From positions 1 to 64,000 of the forward strand of contig NZ_JAUYNV010000047.1 in the NCBI RefSeq assembly GCF_030698125.1: 64,000 nt of DNA. The letters run 5' to 3'. The notes beneath the pieces are model-generated. The model was not told where the DNA came from, did no database searches, and saw only the letters and a program-made list of their open reading frames with translations. The position numbers and the translations under genes were made by a program. The DNA comes from Methyloversatilis sp. (GTDB taxonomy: Bacteria > Pseudomonadota > Gammaproteobacteria > Burkholderiales > Rhodocyclaceae). Below are positions 1 to 11,669 of the stretch, piece by piece; the first letter of the stretch is position 1, and each line of letters starts with the position of its first letter.

Positions 1-540
1 TCGCCTGCGGGGCAGGCTCCTACGAAAAACAGCGACAGTCTTGCCGTTCGTAGGAGCGGACCCTGTCCGCGATGCGCACGTTGAGCAAGCGATGTCGCGT
101 GTCTGAAGACCGGATCGCCTGCAGGGCAGGCTCCTACGAAAAACTGCGACGGTGTTGCCGTTCGTAGGAGCGGACCCTGTCCGCGATGCGCGCGTTGAGC
201 AAGCAATGTCGCATGTCTGAAGACCGCATCGCCTGCGGGGCAGGCTCCTACGAAAAACTGCGACGGTGTTGCCGTTCGTAGGAGCGGACCCTGTCCGCGA
301 TGCGCACGTTGAGCAAGCAATGTCGCATGTCTGAAGACCGCATCGCCTGCGGGGCAGGCTCCTACGAAAAACAGCGACAGTCTTGCCGTTCGTAGGAGCG
401 GACCCTGTCCGCGATGCGTACGTTGAGCAAGCGATGTCGCGTGTCCGAAGACCGCATCGCCTGCGGGGCAGGCTCCTACGAAAACCTCGACGGCTCCATG
501 ATTGGCGCCGCTTTTTCGCAGGAGCGACCCTGTCCTGCAT
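1..540. repeat. Tandem 114-base REP-pair array (four full units plus a decayed fifth)
   Basis: Four head-to-tail units of 114 bases (1-114, 115-228, 229-342, 343-456) are followed by a diverged fifth (457-540). Each unit holds two REP-like palindromes in opposite orientation, each led by GTAG or its complement. One has core GAGCGGACCCTGTCCGC; the other is GAGCCTGCCCCGCAGGC read on the minus strand. A linker of about 21 bases joins them, so a transcript could fold into one long hairpin (REP doublet, BIME or REPIN-like). Units 1 and 4 share one linker sequence and units 2 and 3 share another, giving an A-B-B-A order. The array lies just downstream of the ppsA 3' end. Bases 541-626 hold nothing I recognise. 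Confidence 0.9.
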
Positions 541-626
541 AGGGAGCTCGGGTCAGCGATGCCGCACTTCAGGCAGCCACGGCCGCCTGCAGCCCCCGCG
601 GGCTCCGCACCATTGAGCTCCTGCGC

Positions 627-2996
<2,370 letters not shown>

Positions 2997-3167
2997 GGGT
3001 ATCCTCTCTTGAACATGGGGCGATCGCTTGTTGCGGCGACCGTGCATTTCTCCGATGCACCGGTTGGGTGCGCGGAAACGCGGTATTTTAATTAATGTCG
3101 GTGGTGCACTGCGGAAAATTTTGCGCCGACTGTGCGGTTTGCGCACCGAACTGGATCAGAACACATC
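2997..3167. promoter_or_regulatory. Divergent ppsA / ppsR promoter region
   Basis: This 171-base gap separates the divergent ppsA and ppsR starts, so promoters for both should lie here. The only strongly AT-rich core is TATTTTAATTAATG around 3083-3096, a plausible -10 region for one or both directions. I could not match a convincing -35/-10 pair with normal spacing, so exact promoter positions are not claimed. Confidence 0.4.
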
Positions 3168-3980
3168 ATGAGAACCGTCTTTTTCATTTCCGACAGCACC
3201 GGCATCACGGCCGAAACGCTGGGCCGCAGCCTGCTTTCGCAGTTCGAGGGCGTGAAGTTCCGGCACACCCGCGTGCCTTTCGTCGATTCGGTCGATAACG
3301 CGCTCGACTGCGTCGAACGCATCACCGAGTCGCAGATGCGCGACGGCGTGCGGCCCATCGTGGTCACGTCCATCGTCAATGCCGAAGTGGCGCGCACCGT
3401 GCGACAGGCCGACGCGCTCTTTCTCGATCTGTTCGAGCACTTCGTCGGGCCGCTGGAAGATGAGCTGGGGCAGGCGGCCAATCACAACGTCGGCCGGCAG
3501 AAGGGCGCGGAAGAAAGCGCCGATTACCAGAATCGCATCGAGGCGATCAATTTTTCGCTGGCGCACGATGACGGCATGTCGCACAAGGAACTGGAAAAGG
3601 CCGACGTGATCCTGGTCGGCGTGTCGCGCTCGGGCAAGACGCCGACCAGCCTGTACATGGCGATGCAGTTCGGCGTGAAGGTCGCCAATTACCCGCTGAT
3701 TCCGGAAGATTTCGAGCGTGGCAAGCTGCCGACCGAACTGGTGAAGTACCGCAGCAAGCTGTTCGGCCTGACCATCGCGCCCGAACGGCTGTCGCAGATC
3801 CGCGAGGAACGGCGGCGCGGCAGCCAGTACGCCTCGCTCGCCAACTGCCGCTACGAAGTCGATGCGGCGCAGAAGTTGATGCGCATGGAAGGCATACGCT
3901 GGCTCGAATCGACCCACAAGTCGATCGAGGAGATTGCCGCCGTGGTGCTGCAGGCGGTGCATGTCGAGGACGACAGCTGA
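3168..3980 (+). CDS. ppsR: PEP synthase regulatory protein (bifunctional kinase/pyrophosphorylase, DUF299)
   Basis: The DUF299/PSRP family inactivates PEP synthase by ADP-dependent phosphorylation of a threonine next to the catalytic histidine and reactivates it by phosphate-dependent pyrophosphorolysis. The 270-residue protein starts [19 protein letters not shown], typical of the family N-terminus, and carries the P-loop [11 protein letters not shown] near residue 150. The ATG at 3168 begins the conserved N-terminus; the upstream in-frame extension from 3132 looks non-coding. Divergent pairing with ppsA matches the family's usual context and supports the substrate assignment. Confidence 0.95.
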   Translation: MRTVFFISDSTGITAETLGRSLLSQFEGVKFRHTRVPFVDSVDNALDCVERITESQMRDGVRPIVVTSIVNAEVARTVRQADALFLDLFEHFVGPLEDELGQAANHNVGRQKGAEESADYQNRIEAINFSLAHDDGMSHKELEKADVILVGVSRSGKTPTSLYMAMQFGVKVANYPLIPEDFERGKLPTELVKYRSKLFGLTIAPERLSQIREERRRGSQYASLANCRYEVDAAQKLMRMEGIRWLESTHKSIEEIAAVVLQAVHVEDDS

Positions 3981-4045
3981 CGCGCCGATGACGCTGTGTG
4001 TTGCTTTGTGGTGCAATGGCCGCCCGCACGATCCCGCTCCGCCCC

Positions 4046-4477
4046 ATGTTCAATCCCACCCGCGACCAGGCCCGGCAGTTCTTTCTCGACACCTGGGCCA
4101 AGCGCAACAGCGGCCAGCCGCTGACGCAGATGGAAACCATCGCGCTGACGCTGATCGGCCGCCACCCGGAATACCACGCGCTGCTCGACCAGGGCGAGCG
4201 CGCGCTGACGCGCGAATACCCGCCGGAACTGGGTGAGACGAATCCTTTCCTTCACCTGTCGCTGCATCTGGCGATCGAGGAGCAACTGGCCATCGACCAG
4301 CCACCCGGGCTGCGCGCCGCCTTCGAGGCGCAGCGCGCGAAGATGGGTGACGAACACGAGGCGCTGCACCGGGTGCTCGACTGCCTGGGCGAGAGCATCT
4401 GGCGCGCCCAGCGCGATCGCCAGCCGCCCGATGGCGCGGCCTACGTGGCCTGCGTGCGCGCCGGGCTCGATGACTGA
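4046..4477 (+). CDS. DUF1841 family protein
   Basis: A 143-residue protein starting MFNPTRDQARQFFLDTW, followed by a helical body with LTQMETIALTLIGRHPEYH and NPFLHLSLHLAIEEQLAID. This is the DUF1841 pattern, a family common in betaproteobacteria with no assigned function. It has no signal peptide or membrane segment, so it is probably cytosolic. I chose 4046 because it begins the conserved block; an earlier in-frame ATG at 3998 adds 16 residues that look non-conserved. The gene follows ppsR by 65 bases on the same strand and precedes the mutarotase gene by 20 bases, so it is probably co-transcribed with one or both. Confidence 0.82.
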   Translation: MFNPTRDQARQFFLDTWAKRNSGQPLTQMETIALTLIGRHPEYHALLDQGERALTREYPPELGETNPFLHLSLHLAIEEQLAIDQPPGLRAAFEAQRAKMGDEHEALHRVLDCLGESIWRAQRDRQPPDGAAYVACVRAGLDD

Positions 4478-4497
4478 TTTCTTTTTTTGACGACACA

Positions 4498-5355
4498 ATG
4501 ACCGACAAGACCGGACACATCCTTCCCACCGAATTCCACGGCCAGCCTGCGCTGTCGCTCGAAGCGGCCGACGGCGCGCGCTGCGTCGTCAGCCTGTTCG
4601 GCGGTCACATCCTGTCGTGGGTCCCGGCCGGCGGCAAGGAGCGGCTCTACCTGTCGCCCGAGGCGCGCTTCGATGGGCAGGCGGCGATCCGCGGCGGCAT
4701 CCCGGTCGTCTTTCCGCAGTTCGCGGCGCGCGGCGACGGGCCGCGCCACGGTTTCGCGCGCACCCGGGTGTGGCAACTGACCGAACAACGGGCAGCCGCC
4801 GATTTCGTCACCGTGACGCTGACGCTGCAGGATGATGCGGCGACGCGCGCACTGTGGCCGCATGCCTTCCTGCTTGAACTGACGGTCATGCTGAGCGGCA
4901 ACCGGCTCGACCTCGAACTGAGCGCGGAAAACACCGGGGATGCGCCTTTCGTGTTCGCCGCCGCGCTGCACACCTATCTGCGCGTCGGCGAAGTCGAAAA
5001 CTGCCGTGTCGAAGGGCTGCGCGGCAAGCGCTACCTGGATGCGACCGCGGGCGATCGGGCGACGCAGGACAAATTCGATGCGGTGGTGGTCGAGGACGAA
5101 ATCGACCGCGTGTATGTCGGCGCGCCCGACAGCGTCGTGCTGAACGAACCCGGCCGCGCGCTCGGTCTGCAGAGCACCGGCTTTACCGATCTTGTCGTGT
5201 GGAATCCCTGGGAACACAAGGCGCGCGCGCTGACCGACCTGCCGGACCGCGACTTCCGCCATTTTCTGTGCCTCGAACCGGCACTGGCCGACAAGCGGCT
5301 CGAACTGGCGCCCGGCGCGCTGTGGAGCGGCCTGCATACGTTGGTCGCGGCTTGA
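4498..5355 (+). CDS. yeaD: D-hexose-6-phosphate mutarotase (YeaD family)
   Basis: An aldose-1-epimerase-fold protein of 285 residues that interconverts anomers of hexose 6-phosphates such as glucose 6-phosphate. The family fingerprints are GGHILSWVPAGGKERLYLS, GGIPVVFPQF, PRHGFAR with the catalytic His near residue 82, and FLCLEPA with the catalytic Glu near residue 257. VVWNPWEHKA is also typical. There is no signal peptide, consistent with a cytosolic enzyme. It lies 20 bases after the DUF1841 gene and converges on yigZ. The place beside ppsA/ppsR fits a sugar-phosphate role. Confidence 0.88.
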   Translation: MTDKTGHILPTEFHGQPALSLEAADGARCVVSLFGGHILSWVPAGGKERLYLSPEARFDGQAAIRGGIPVVFPQFAARGDGPRHGFARTRVWQLTEQRAAADFVTVTLTLQDDAATRALWPHAFLLELTVMLSGNRLDLELSAENTGDAPFVFAAALHTYLRVGEVENCRVEGLRGKRYLDATAGDRATQDKFDAVVVEDEIDRVYVGAPDSVVLNEPGRALGLQSTGFTDLVVWNPWEHKARALTDLPDRDFRHFLCLEPALADKRLELAPGALWSGLHTLVAA

Positions 5356-5393
5356 GGGCGAGGGGAAAGGGGCTAGGGGATAGGGGGTGACGG

Positions 5394-5990
5394 TCAGCCG
5401 GCGTCCTCGCGGATCCAGCCGATGCGTCCCTGTGTAGCGTCGTTCAGGCGCGTCATGAAGGCTGCGGCTGCGGGTTCGGGCAGGCTGATGCGCATGTCGA
5501 CCAGCGAGTCGTGGCTCACCGCGTCCAGCGTGGCACCGGCGGCGTCGATTTCGCGCCGCACGGTGCCTTCGAGCGCGTAGGGCAGGGTGCAGCGCAGCGC
5601 GATGCGGCGGGTCAGCGGCACCTTGGTCGCCGTCAGCAGCGCCTGCGCCACCGCGTCGGTGTAGGCGCGCACCAGGCCACCCGCGCCGAGATTGATGCCG
5701 CCGTAGTAGCGCACCACGGTTGCCAGCACGCCTTCCAGATCCTGATGGCGCAGCACTTCGAGCATCGGCCGACCGGCCGTGCCGCTGGGCTCACCGTCAT
5801 CGACCGCCGCCGACTGCCCGCCCGCCAGCAGCGCCCAGCACACATGCGTCGCCCCCTGATGCTGCCGCCACAGCTCGATCACCCGCGCCTGCGCCGCCGC
5901 GCGGTCCCGCATCGGCTCGACGCAACCGATGAAGCGGCTCTTCTTGATGAGCAGTTCGCTGTGAACCGCGGCGGCAAGGGTGTTCGACAT
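5394..5990 (-). CDS. yigZ: YigZ/IMPACT family protein
   Basis: A 198-residue member of the YigZ/IMPACT (UPF0029) family. The N-terminal domain contains KKSRFIGCVEPM, DDGEPSGTAGRPML and VVRYYGGINLGAGGLVRAY, the signature region. The C-terminal part resembles the elongation-factor-G-like domain found in these proteins. Homologues are linked to translation or ribosome quality control, but the bacterial biochemical role is unsettled. The start at 5990 gives MSNTLAAAVHSELLIKKSRF, the expected length. It is convergent with the mutarotase gene (38-base gap), and the second REP-pair cluster lies just upstream of it. Confidence 0.9.
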   Translation of the reverse strand: MSNTLAAAVHSELLIKKSRFIGCVEPMRDRAAAQARVIELWRQHQGATHVCWALLAGGQSAAVDDGEPSGTAGRPMLEVLRHQDLEGVLATVVRYYGGINLGAGGLVRAYTDAVAQALLTATKVPLTRRIALRCTLPYALEGTVRREIDAAGATLDAVSHDSLVDMRISLPEPAAAAFMTRLNDATQGRIGWIREDAG

Positions 5991-6068
5991 GGCGGCGCAG
6001 CTTACCGGCAGTGCCTGCCGCGCGATACCCGTCTTCGAACATGCAGCATCACAGAAGCCACGTTCTCA

Positions 6069-6321
6069 TCGCCTGCAGGGCAGGCTCCTACGAAGGGCAA
6101 CACCGTCGCGGTTTTCGCAGGAGCCTGCCCTGCAGGCGATGCCGGTCTCCGATGACGCGACGCCGCGTGATCAACGCTCGGATCGCGGACGGGGTCCGCT
6201 CCTGCGAACGGCAAGACTGTCGCTGTTTTTCGTAGGAGCCTGCCCTGCAGGCGATGCCGGTCTCCGATGACGCGACGCCGCGTGATCAACGCGCGGATCG
6301 CGGACAGGGTCCGCTCCTACG
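6069..6321. repeat. Second REP-pair cluster, same unit in opposite orientation
   Basis: Five palindromes occur at about 6069-6093, 6115-6141, 6182-6207, 6231-6255 and 6297-6321, alternating in orientation. Bases 6182-6255 are nearly identical to the reverse complement of array type A at 1-114, including the linker GCAAGACTGTCGCTG. The first and last linkers carry ACACCGTCGCGG, related to type B. The spacer GATGCCGGTCTCCGATGACG occurs twice about 115 bases apart, so the repeat period matches the first array. The cluster lies in the yigZ/SulP intergenic stretch (5991-6597). I see no gene in the rest of that stretch, which must include the SulP promoter. Confidence 0.88.
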
Positions 6322-6597
6322 CAGGGCGAACACCGTCGCGGCTCTGGTCGGGGCCTTTCGGGGCCGGTTCTGCACACCCGATAACTCCGGTTACAATGCT
6401 GCCATGCAACAAAACCTATCCTTCTGCGGCCTGCGCCCAGCCGGTCCGCCATAGCGTCCTCGCGCTGCCGCTGCCGCTGGCGCTCCGATCGCGAGCGCCG
6501 TGTCCATCCGTTCCCCCGATATTCGTGCCGCCCCGCCTCATGCGGGCGCGTGCTCCCGTCCCGTGCAGGCGGAACGCCCAAGTCTTCAGGATTCAAC

Positions 6598-8079
6598 ATG
6601 TCCATCAAAACCCTGCGCCAGGACTGGCTGTCAAACGTGCGCAACGATCTGCTGGCCGGCCTGGTGGTCGCGCTGGCGCTCATTCCCGAGGCGATCGCCT
6701 TTTCCATCATTGCCGGTGTCGATCCCAAGGTCGGGCTGTATGCCTCCTTCTGCATCGCCACGGTGATTGCCTTCGTCGGCGGCCGGCCGGGCATGATTTC
6801 GGCGGCCACCGGCGCGATGGCATTGGTCATGGTGTTGCTGGTGAAGGACCACGGTTTGCAGTACCTGCTGGCCGCCACGCTGCTCACCGGCGTGCTGCAG
6901 ATCGCGGCCGGCGTGTTCAGGCTGGGAGCCCTGATGCGCTTCGTGTCGCGCTCGGTCATCACCGGCTTCGTCAATGCGCTGGCCATTCTGATCTTCATGG
7001 CGCAGCTGCCCGAACTGACCGGCGTCGGCTGGCAGGTGTATGCGATGACGGCCGCCGGACTGGGCATCATCTACCTGTTCCCGTACGTCACGAAAGCGGT
7101 GCCGTCGCCGCTGGTCACCATCGTCGTGCTGACCGCGGTGGCCATTGCGCTCGATCTGGACATCCGCACCGTGGGCGACATGGGCGAGTTGCCGGACAGC
7201 CTGCCGGTGTTCCTCATTCCCGACATTCCGCTGAATTTCGAAACGCTGCGCATCATCTTTCCGTACGCGTTGACGCTGGCCGTCGTCGGCCTGCTGGAAT
7301 CGATGATGACCGCCTCCATCGTCGACGACCTGACCGATACCGGCAGCAACAAGAACCGCGAATGCGTGGGCCAGGGCGTGGCCAATATCGCCAGCGGCTT
7401 CATCGGCGGCATGGCGGGCTGCGCGATGATCGGCCAGTCGGTGATCAACGTGAAATCCGGCGGCCGCGGCCGGCTGTCGACGCTGACCGCGGGCGTGGTG
7501 CTGCTCATGCTGGTGGTATTCGCCGGCGACTGGGTGGCGCGCATTCCGATGGCCGCGCTGGTGGCGGTGATGATCATGGTGTCCATCGGCACCTTCAGCT
7601 GGAGCTCGCTGCGCAACCTGCGCGAGCACCCGGCCAGTTCCAGCGTCGTCATGCTGGCCACCACGGTCATGACCGTGCTGACGCACGATCTCGCGCAGGG
7701 TGTGCTGGTCGGCGTGCTGCTGTCCGGCTTTTTCTTCGCGCACAAGGTCGGCCGCATCCTGCACGTCACGTCGCAGACCGGCGACGAAGGACGCGAGCGT
7801 ACCTACCGCGTCAGCGGCCAGGTGTTCTTCGCTTCCGCCGACCGCTTCGTCGCCGCCTTCGACTATCGCGAAGTGATCGACTGCGTGCGCATCGACGTCA
7901 GTCGCGCGCACTTCTGGGACATCACCGCGATCAGCGCACTCGACAAGGTGGTGATCAAGTTCCGCCGCGAAGGCACCGAGGTCGAGGTGATCGGCATGAA
8001 CGAAGCCAGCGCCACGCTGGTGGACCGGTTCGCCGTGCATGACAAGGATGGCGCCGACATGCTGATGGGAGGCCACTGA
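6598..8079 (+). CDS. SulP family inorganic anion transporter
   Basis: A 493-residue inner-membrane protein of the SulP/SLC26 family with about 12 hydrophobic segments (residues roughly 20-390) and a C-terminal cytoplasmic STAS domain (about 400-490). The early segment [17 protein letters not shown] is a typical SulP first transmembrane motif. Substrates in the family include sulfate, bicarbonate and dicarboxylates; the sequence does not decide which. The ATG at 6598 begins the conserved N-terminus [10 protein letters not shown]; an upstream in-frame start at 6550 adds 16 unlikely residues. A universal stress protein gene follows after 2 bases, so the two form an operon. Confidence 0.9.
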   Translation: MSIKTLRQDWLSNVRNDLLAGLVVALALIPEAIAFSIIAGVDPKVGLYASFCIATVIAFVGGRPGMISAATGAMALVMVLLVKDHGLQYLLAATLLTGVLQIAAGVFRLGALMRFVSRSVITGFVNALAILIFMAQLPELTGVGWQVYAMTAAGLGIIYLFPYVTKAVPSPLVTIVVLTAVAIALDLDIRTVGDMGELPDSLPVFLIPDIPLNFETLRIIFPYALTLAVVGLLESMMTASIVDDLTDTGSNKNRECVGQGVANIASGFIGGMAGCAMIGQSVINVKSGGRGRLSTLTAGVVLLMLVVFAGDWVARIPMAALVAVMIMVSIGTFSWSSLRNLREHPASSSVVMLATTVMTVLTHDLAQGVLVGVLLSGFFFAHKVGRILHVTSQTGDEGRERTYRVSGQVFFASADRFVAAFDYREVIDCVRIDVSRAHFWDITAISALDKVVIKFRREGTEVEVIGMNEASATLVDRFAVHDKDGADMLMGGH

Positions 8080-8081
8080 TC

Positions 8082-8945
8082 ATGAATATGGACAACAAGG
8101 TGCTTGCCTGCGTCGACCAGTCGCCCTGGGCCGATCACGTCGCCGACTACGCCGCCTGGGCCGCACAGCGGCTCGACGCGCCGCTCGAATTCCTGCACGT
8201 GATCGACCGCCACCCCGAGCGCGGTTCGGGCAAGGACCACAGCGGCAGCATCGGTGTCGGCGCGCAGGAGGCGTTGCTGACCGAACTGAGCGAACACGAC
8301 GCCGCCTTCGCCCGCACCGCGCGCGAACAGGGACGCGTATTCCTGAACCGGCTGCGCGAGCGCGCCACCGGTGCGGGTGCCGGCTGCATCGACACCCGGC
8401 AACGCTACGGCGAACTGGAAGCCACGCTGGTCGAACAGCAGCAGGACGTGCGCCTGCTGGTGATCGGCCGGCGCGGGGAATCTGCCGCGACAACGCAGCG
8501 CGACCTCGGCCGCAATGTCGAACGTGTGGTGCGTGCACTGACCCGCCCCATCCTCACTGTCACCGACGCCTTCCGTGCGCCGCAGAAGGTGCTCGTGGCG
8601 TACGACGGCGGCGGCATCACGCGGCGCGGCATCGACATGCTGGCTGCCAGTCCGCTGCTGCGCGGCCTAGACGTGCATGTGCTGATGGCCGGCCCCGAGC
8701 GGCTGAGTGCGCCGAAGGACATCGAGCAGGCCTGCGCCACGCTGACCGCCGGTGGTCTGACCGCAAGCGGCCGCATCATCCCGGGCGACCCGGAACAGGT
8801 GATTGCGCAGTACGCTGCCAACGAGGGGATGGACCTGCTGGTGATGGGCGCGTGGAGCCACTCGCCGCTGCGCAGCCTGCTGTTCGGCAGCAAGACGTCC
8901 GACCTGCTGCGCTCGGCGCGCCTGCCGGTGCTGCTGTTGCGCTGA
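8082..8945 (+). CDS. Universal stress protein, tandem UspA domains
   Basis: A 287-residue cytosolic protein with two UspA-type domains. The first starts KVLACVDQSPWADHVADYA; the second starts near residue 166 with QKVLVAYDGGG and ends with MGAWSHSPLRSLLFGSKT, which fits the ATP-binding G-x2-G-x9-G-S/T signature. The first domain's version (RRGESAATTQRDLGRNV) is diverged, so only the second may bind nucleotide. The gene starts 2 bases after the SulP stop codon, indicating translational coupling. Usp-SulP pairs are common in proteobacteria, and the Usp may modulate the transporter, but that is inference. Confidence 0.9.
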   Translation: MNMDNKVLACVDQSPWADHVADYAAWAAQRLDAPLEFLHVIDRHPERGSGKDHSGSIGVGAQEALLTELSEHDAAFARTAREQGRVFLNRLRERATGAGAGCIDTRQRYGELEATLVEQQQDVRLLVIGRRGESAATTQRDLGRNVERVVRALTRPILTVTDAFRAPQKVLVAYDGGGITRRGIDMLAASPLLRGLDVHVLMAGPERLSAPKDIEQACATLTAGGLTASGRIIPGDPEQVIAQYAANEGMDLLVMGAWSHSPLRSLLFGSKTSDLLRSARLPVLLLR

Positions 8946-9248
8946 TCAAGCCGGAGGGGGCGGCCTGTGAGCGGCGGCCTGTGGGAGCGGCAGAGGTTTT
9001 GTGGGAGCGGCGATCCACTGCCGGCCCTGCGAGGCCGGCCGGCTATGCGGGCGGCGAGCAGTGCTCGCCGAAACCCCCGCTCCGCCCCCGCCACGATCTG
9101 CACGCTGCAAAGTGACCATCGCGACACTGATCGCGGCGGGGACGCCGCACAGCCCATCCCACAGCCCTCATCCAACCGGCTCAGCACAACGACACTCTGC
9201 CGACTCCGGCGGCGACGTCCGGATCGCGGCGCGTGTTCCGGCTTGTGC
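8946..9248. other. Gene-free convergent intergenic stretch with hairpins
   Basis: No credible gene. It lies between two convergent genes (usp and the transglutaminase). Short GTGGGAGCGGC fragments at about 8979-9010 resemble REP heads. Two stem-loops could terminate transcription from either side: GCCGGC...GCCGGC around 9020-9040 and the near-perfect GGCGAGC-AGT-GCTCGCC at 9053-9069. Neither has a clear T-tract. Confidence 0.45.
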
Positions 9249-10118
9249 TCAGCGGATACCGTCGGTCGATAGCGCTTCGTGGCAGTGCTGCGGCAGCACC
9301 ATGTTGCGTGACGGATCGTCGATGGCGGTGGCGCGGATGAACGGGGCTTGCGACAGTACGCCGCCGAAAATCGTGGCGAAGGCGACGTCGGCAGCGTCGC
9401 GGCCGGTGCCCAGGCGTACCAGTCCCATCGGGATGGCGGTGCCGGACGGATCGAAGATGTACCAGCGGTCGCCCAGATACACCTCGACGTAGGCATGGAA
9501 GTCCGGCGGGCCGAGTACCGGGTCGGCGCCGTAGTCGGTGCCGGTCACGAAGCGGGCCGGAATGTTGATGGCGCGGCACAGCGCGATCATCAGGTGGGCG
9601 AAATCGCGGCAGATGCCGGCGCGCTCGATCACGGTGTCGACGGCGGAGGTGCTCGAATTCGAGCTGTTCGACGTGAATGCGACATGGCTCAGCACCCAGT
9701 CGCGGATCGCCTGCACCCGGCTGTGGCCCTGCCACATGTTGCCGAATTCGCGCGTCGCCAGACGGATCAGCCGGTCGGACTGGCAATAGCGGCTGGGGTA
9801 GATGTAGCCCATCACTTCTGGCGGCAGGCGGTGCACCGGCACTTCGGACAGTTGTGCCGGATCGGCCCAGTGATGCACCAGATCGACCGTCGCCTGGTAT
9901 GAAACGGTGAGCGGCCCGGGCTCGGCGCGCAGCCGCATGTAGCGGTTGTCGGTCAGCGGATCGACGTGGATGTGCGGCTCGATCGGCTGACTCAGCGACA
10001 AGACTTCGTTCGACACGGTCTGGCTGGGGGTTTGCGCGACATGGATGTTGAAGACGAAGTCGGCGCCCTGGAAGTCGATCTGGTAATTCAGTTCAATCTG
10101 CAGTTCGATGCGGATCAT
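9249..10118 (-). CDS. Transglutaminase-like cysteine protease family protein
   Basis: A 289-residue protein with an N-terminal beta-rich region (MIRIELQIELNYQ...) and a transglutaminase core. The catalytic triad is visible: Cys170 in AGICRDFAH, His208 in PDFHAYVEV and Asp223 in YIFDPSGTA. No signal peptide is seen, so a cytoplasmic location is likely. Members with this architecture in proteobacteria are assumed to be proteases or amidases, and substrates are unknown. It stands alone on the minus strand between usp and the acetate kinase operon. Confidence 0.88.
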   Translation of the reverse strand: MIRIELQIELNYQIDFQGADFVFNIHVAQTPSQTVSNEVLSLSQPIEPHIHVDPLTDNRYMRLRAEPGPLTVSYQATVDLVHHWADPAQLSEVPVHRLPPEVMGYIYPSRYCQSDRLIRLATREFGNMWQGHSRVQAIRDWVLSHVAFTSNSSNSSTSAVDTVIERAGICRDFAHLMIALCRAINIPARFVTGTDYGADPVLGPPDFHAYVEVYLGDRWYIFDPSGTAIPMGLVRLGTGRDAADVAFATIFGGVLSQAPFIRATAIDDPSRNMVLPQHCHEALSTDGIR

Positions 10119-10470
10119 GGTGCGGGCTCCGCGGGATAAAGGTCGCAGGCGCGACCTCGGAAGTTGTGTGAAAGGGTGGGCGCAACGGACAGGTCAGAGC
10201 AGGCCGTCACAGCACCCACGGGGAGCGAAGCATGACGCGTGCCACTGCAAAATTCCGTGCGCTGTCGAACATACAGTGATCCGCCGCAAGCCCACAGTCG
10301 TCTCTTTGAATGCGACCGTGGCTGCCTTGAGCCGGCTGAAGTCGCGGCCAGCGCCCGCTTCGAGGCAGCGTTCCAGGGTCGCCGGGCCATCTCACTGAAG
10401 GCGCAGCGCCCGCAAGCTATCGGGGCCTGCGCTTTAGTCAGTCTGTTGATCCATTGCATTACGTGTCACC
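10119..10470. other. Intergenic leader region upstream of ackA
   Basis: No supportable gene in these 352 bases; short open frames on both strands lack homology-like features. It separates the divergent transglutaminase and ackA genes and so must contain their promoters. An imperfect stem-loop at about 10395-10443 (arms GCGCAG and CTGCGC, inner GCCC/GGGC) lies 30 bases before the ackA start and could be a leader structure. I could not assign a promoter or a recognised operator. Confidence 0.4.
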
Positions 10471-11661
10471 TTGAAAAAATCCTTGCTGGTCATCAACGCG
10501 GGTTCGTCGAGCATCCGCTTTGCGCAGTTCGAACTTGCCGCGGGCGCGCTGCCCGTTCGCGGCATGCAGGGCCATATCGAAGGTCTGGGTCGCACGCCGC
10601 AACTGGTCGTTCATGACCGGCTGGGTGGTTGCGTGACGCAGCGCGCGCTCGACCCGGGCGGCGATGTGGCGGCCGACCACGCCAGCGCGCTGGCTGCACT
10701 GTTCGATTGCATCGCCGGACCTGACTGGCCCGACGGCCCGTCCGCGGTCGCACATCGCATCGTGCATGGCGGGCCAGCCTTTGTACGCCCGATGCGCGTC
10801 ACGTCCGATGTGCTGGCGCAGCTGCAGGAACTCGTGCCGCTGGCACCGCTGCACCAGCCGCACGGGCTGGCCGCACTGTGCGCTGCAGCGGCCCGCTGGC
10901 CCGAGGTGCCGCAGATCGCCTGCTTCGACACCGCCTTTCATGCCACGCGCTCACCGGTCGAACAGGCGTTCGCACTGCCGCAGCCGCTGCGCGACGCCGG
11001 CATCCGGCGCTACGGGTTTCACGGCCTTTCCTACGAATACATCGCCGGCGTGCTGCCGCTGCATCTGGGGGGACTGGCCGGCGGGCGCGTCGTGGTGGCG
11101 CATCTGGGCAACGGTGCCAGCCTGTGCGCGATGCGTGGCCGCAAGAGCGTGGCAACCACCATGGGCATGACGCCGCTCGACGGCCTGATGATGGGCACGC
11201 GCTGCGGCCGCATCGATCCGGGCGCCGTGCTGCATCTGATCCGCGGGCTCGGCATGACGCCGGACGAAGTCGAAACCCTGCTGTACAGGCACTCGGGGCT
11301 GCTGGGCACCTCCGGCATTTCGGGTGACATGCGCGTGCTTGAAGCCAGCACCGAGCCGGCGGCCGGTTTCGCCATCGACCTGTATGTCCATGCGATCACG
11401 CGCGAACTGGGCGCCATGGTCGCGTTGCTCGGCGGCCTCGACGCACTGGTATTCACCGCCGGCATCGGCGAACACAGCGCACGGATCCGCGAACGCGTGT
11501 GCCGCGACGCCGCCTGGCTCGGGATCGAGCTGTCGGCCGGTGCCAACGACGCGGGTGAAACGCGCATCAGCACGCCGCGCAGCCGCGCTTCGGCCTGGGT
11601 CATTCCGACGCACGAAGCGCGCGTGATCGCGCACCAGGCTGGCGCGCTGCTGGATATCTGA
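10471..11661 (+). CDS. ackA: Acetate kinase
   Basis: Catalyses acetyl-phosphate + ADP to acetate + ATP in the cytoplasm. 396 residues, the family's normal size. Signatures in order: VINAGSSSIRF, ACFDTAFH, YGFHGLSYEYIA, VVAHLGNGASL, TTMGMTPLDGLMMGTRCG and VFTAGIGEH, which cover the ASKHA nucleotide-binding motifs. The start is TTG at 10471, giving MKKSLLVINAG; no ATG fits. It heads a three-gene operon with transaldolase and phosphoketolase, so it probably consumes acetyl-phosphate made by phosphoketolase. No phosphotransacetylase gene is adjacent, which favours ATP-yielding acetate formation. Confidence 0.96.
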   Translation: MKKSLLVINAGSSSIRFAQFELAAGALPVRGMQGHIEGLGRTPQLVVHDRLGGCVTQRALDPGGDVAADHASALAALFDCIAGPDWPDGPSAVAHRIVHGGPAFVRPMRVTSDVLAQLQELVPLAPLHQPHGLAALCAAAARWPEVPQIACFDTAFHATRSPVEQAFALPQPLRDAGIRRYGFHGLSYEYIAGVLPLHLGGLAGGRVVVAHLGNGASLCAMRGRKSVATTMGMTPLDGLMMGTRCGRIDPGAVLHLIRGLGMTPDEVETLLYRHSGLLGTSGISGDMRVLEASTEPAAGFAIDLYVHAITRELGAMVALLGGLDALVFTAGIGEHSARIRERVCRDAAWLGIELSAGANDAGETRISTPRSRASAWVIPTHEARVIAHQAGALLDI

Positions 11662-11669
11662 ACGCCCCA

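Noticed and set aside
1-540. CRISPR array
   Set aside because: The period is regular, but both repeat and spacer parts are conserved between units and the units are internally palindromic. There are no unique spacers and no cas genes.
383-616. 77-residue open frame in the repeat array
   Set aside because: It runs through REP repeats, has no ribosome site and has repeat-driven, Arg-rich composition.
6267-8042. 591-residue plus-strand open frame starting in the REP cluster
   Set aside because: Out of frame with the SulP and REP sequences; the translation is Arg/Gly-rich without domains.
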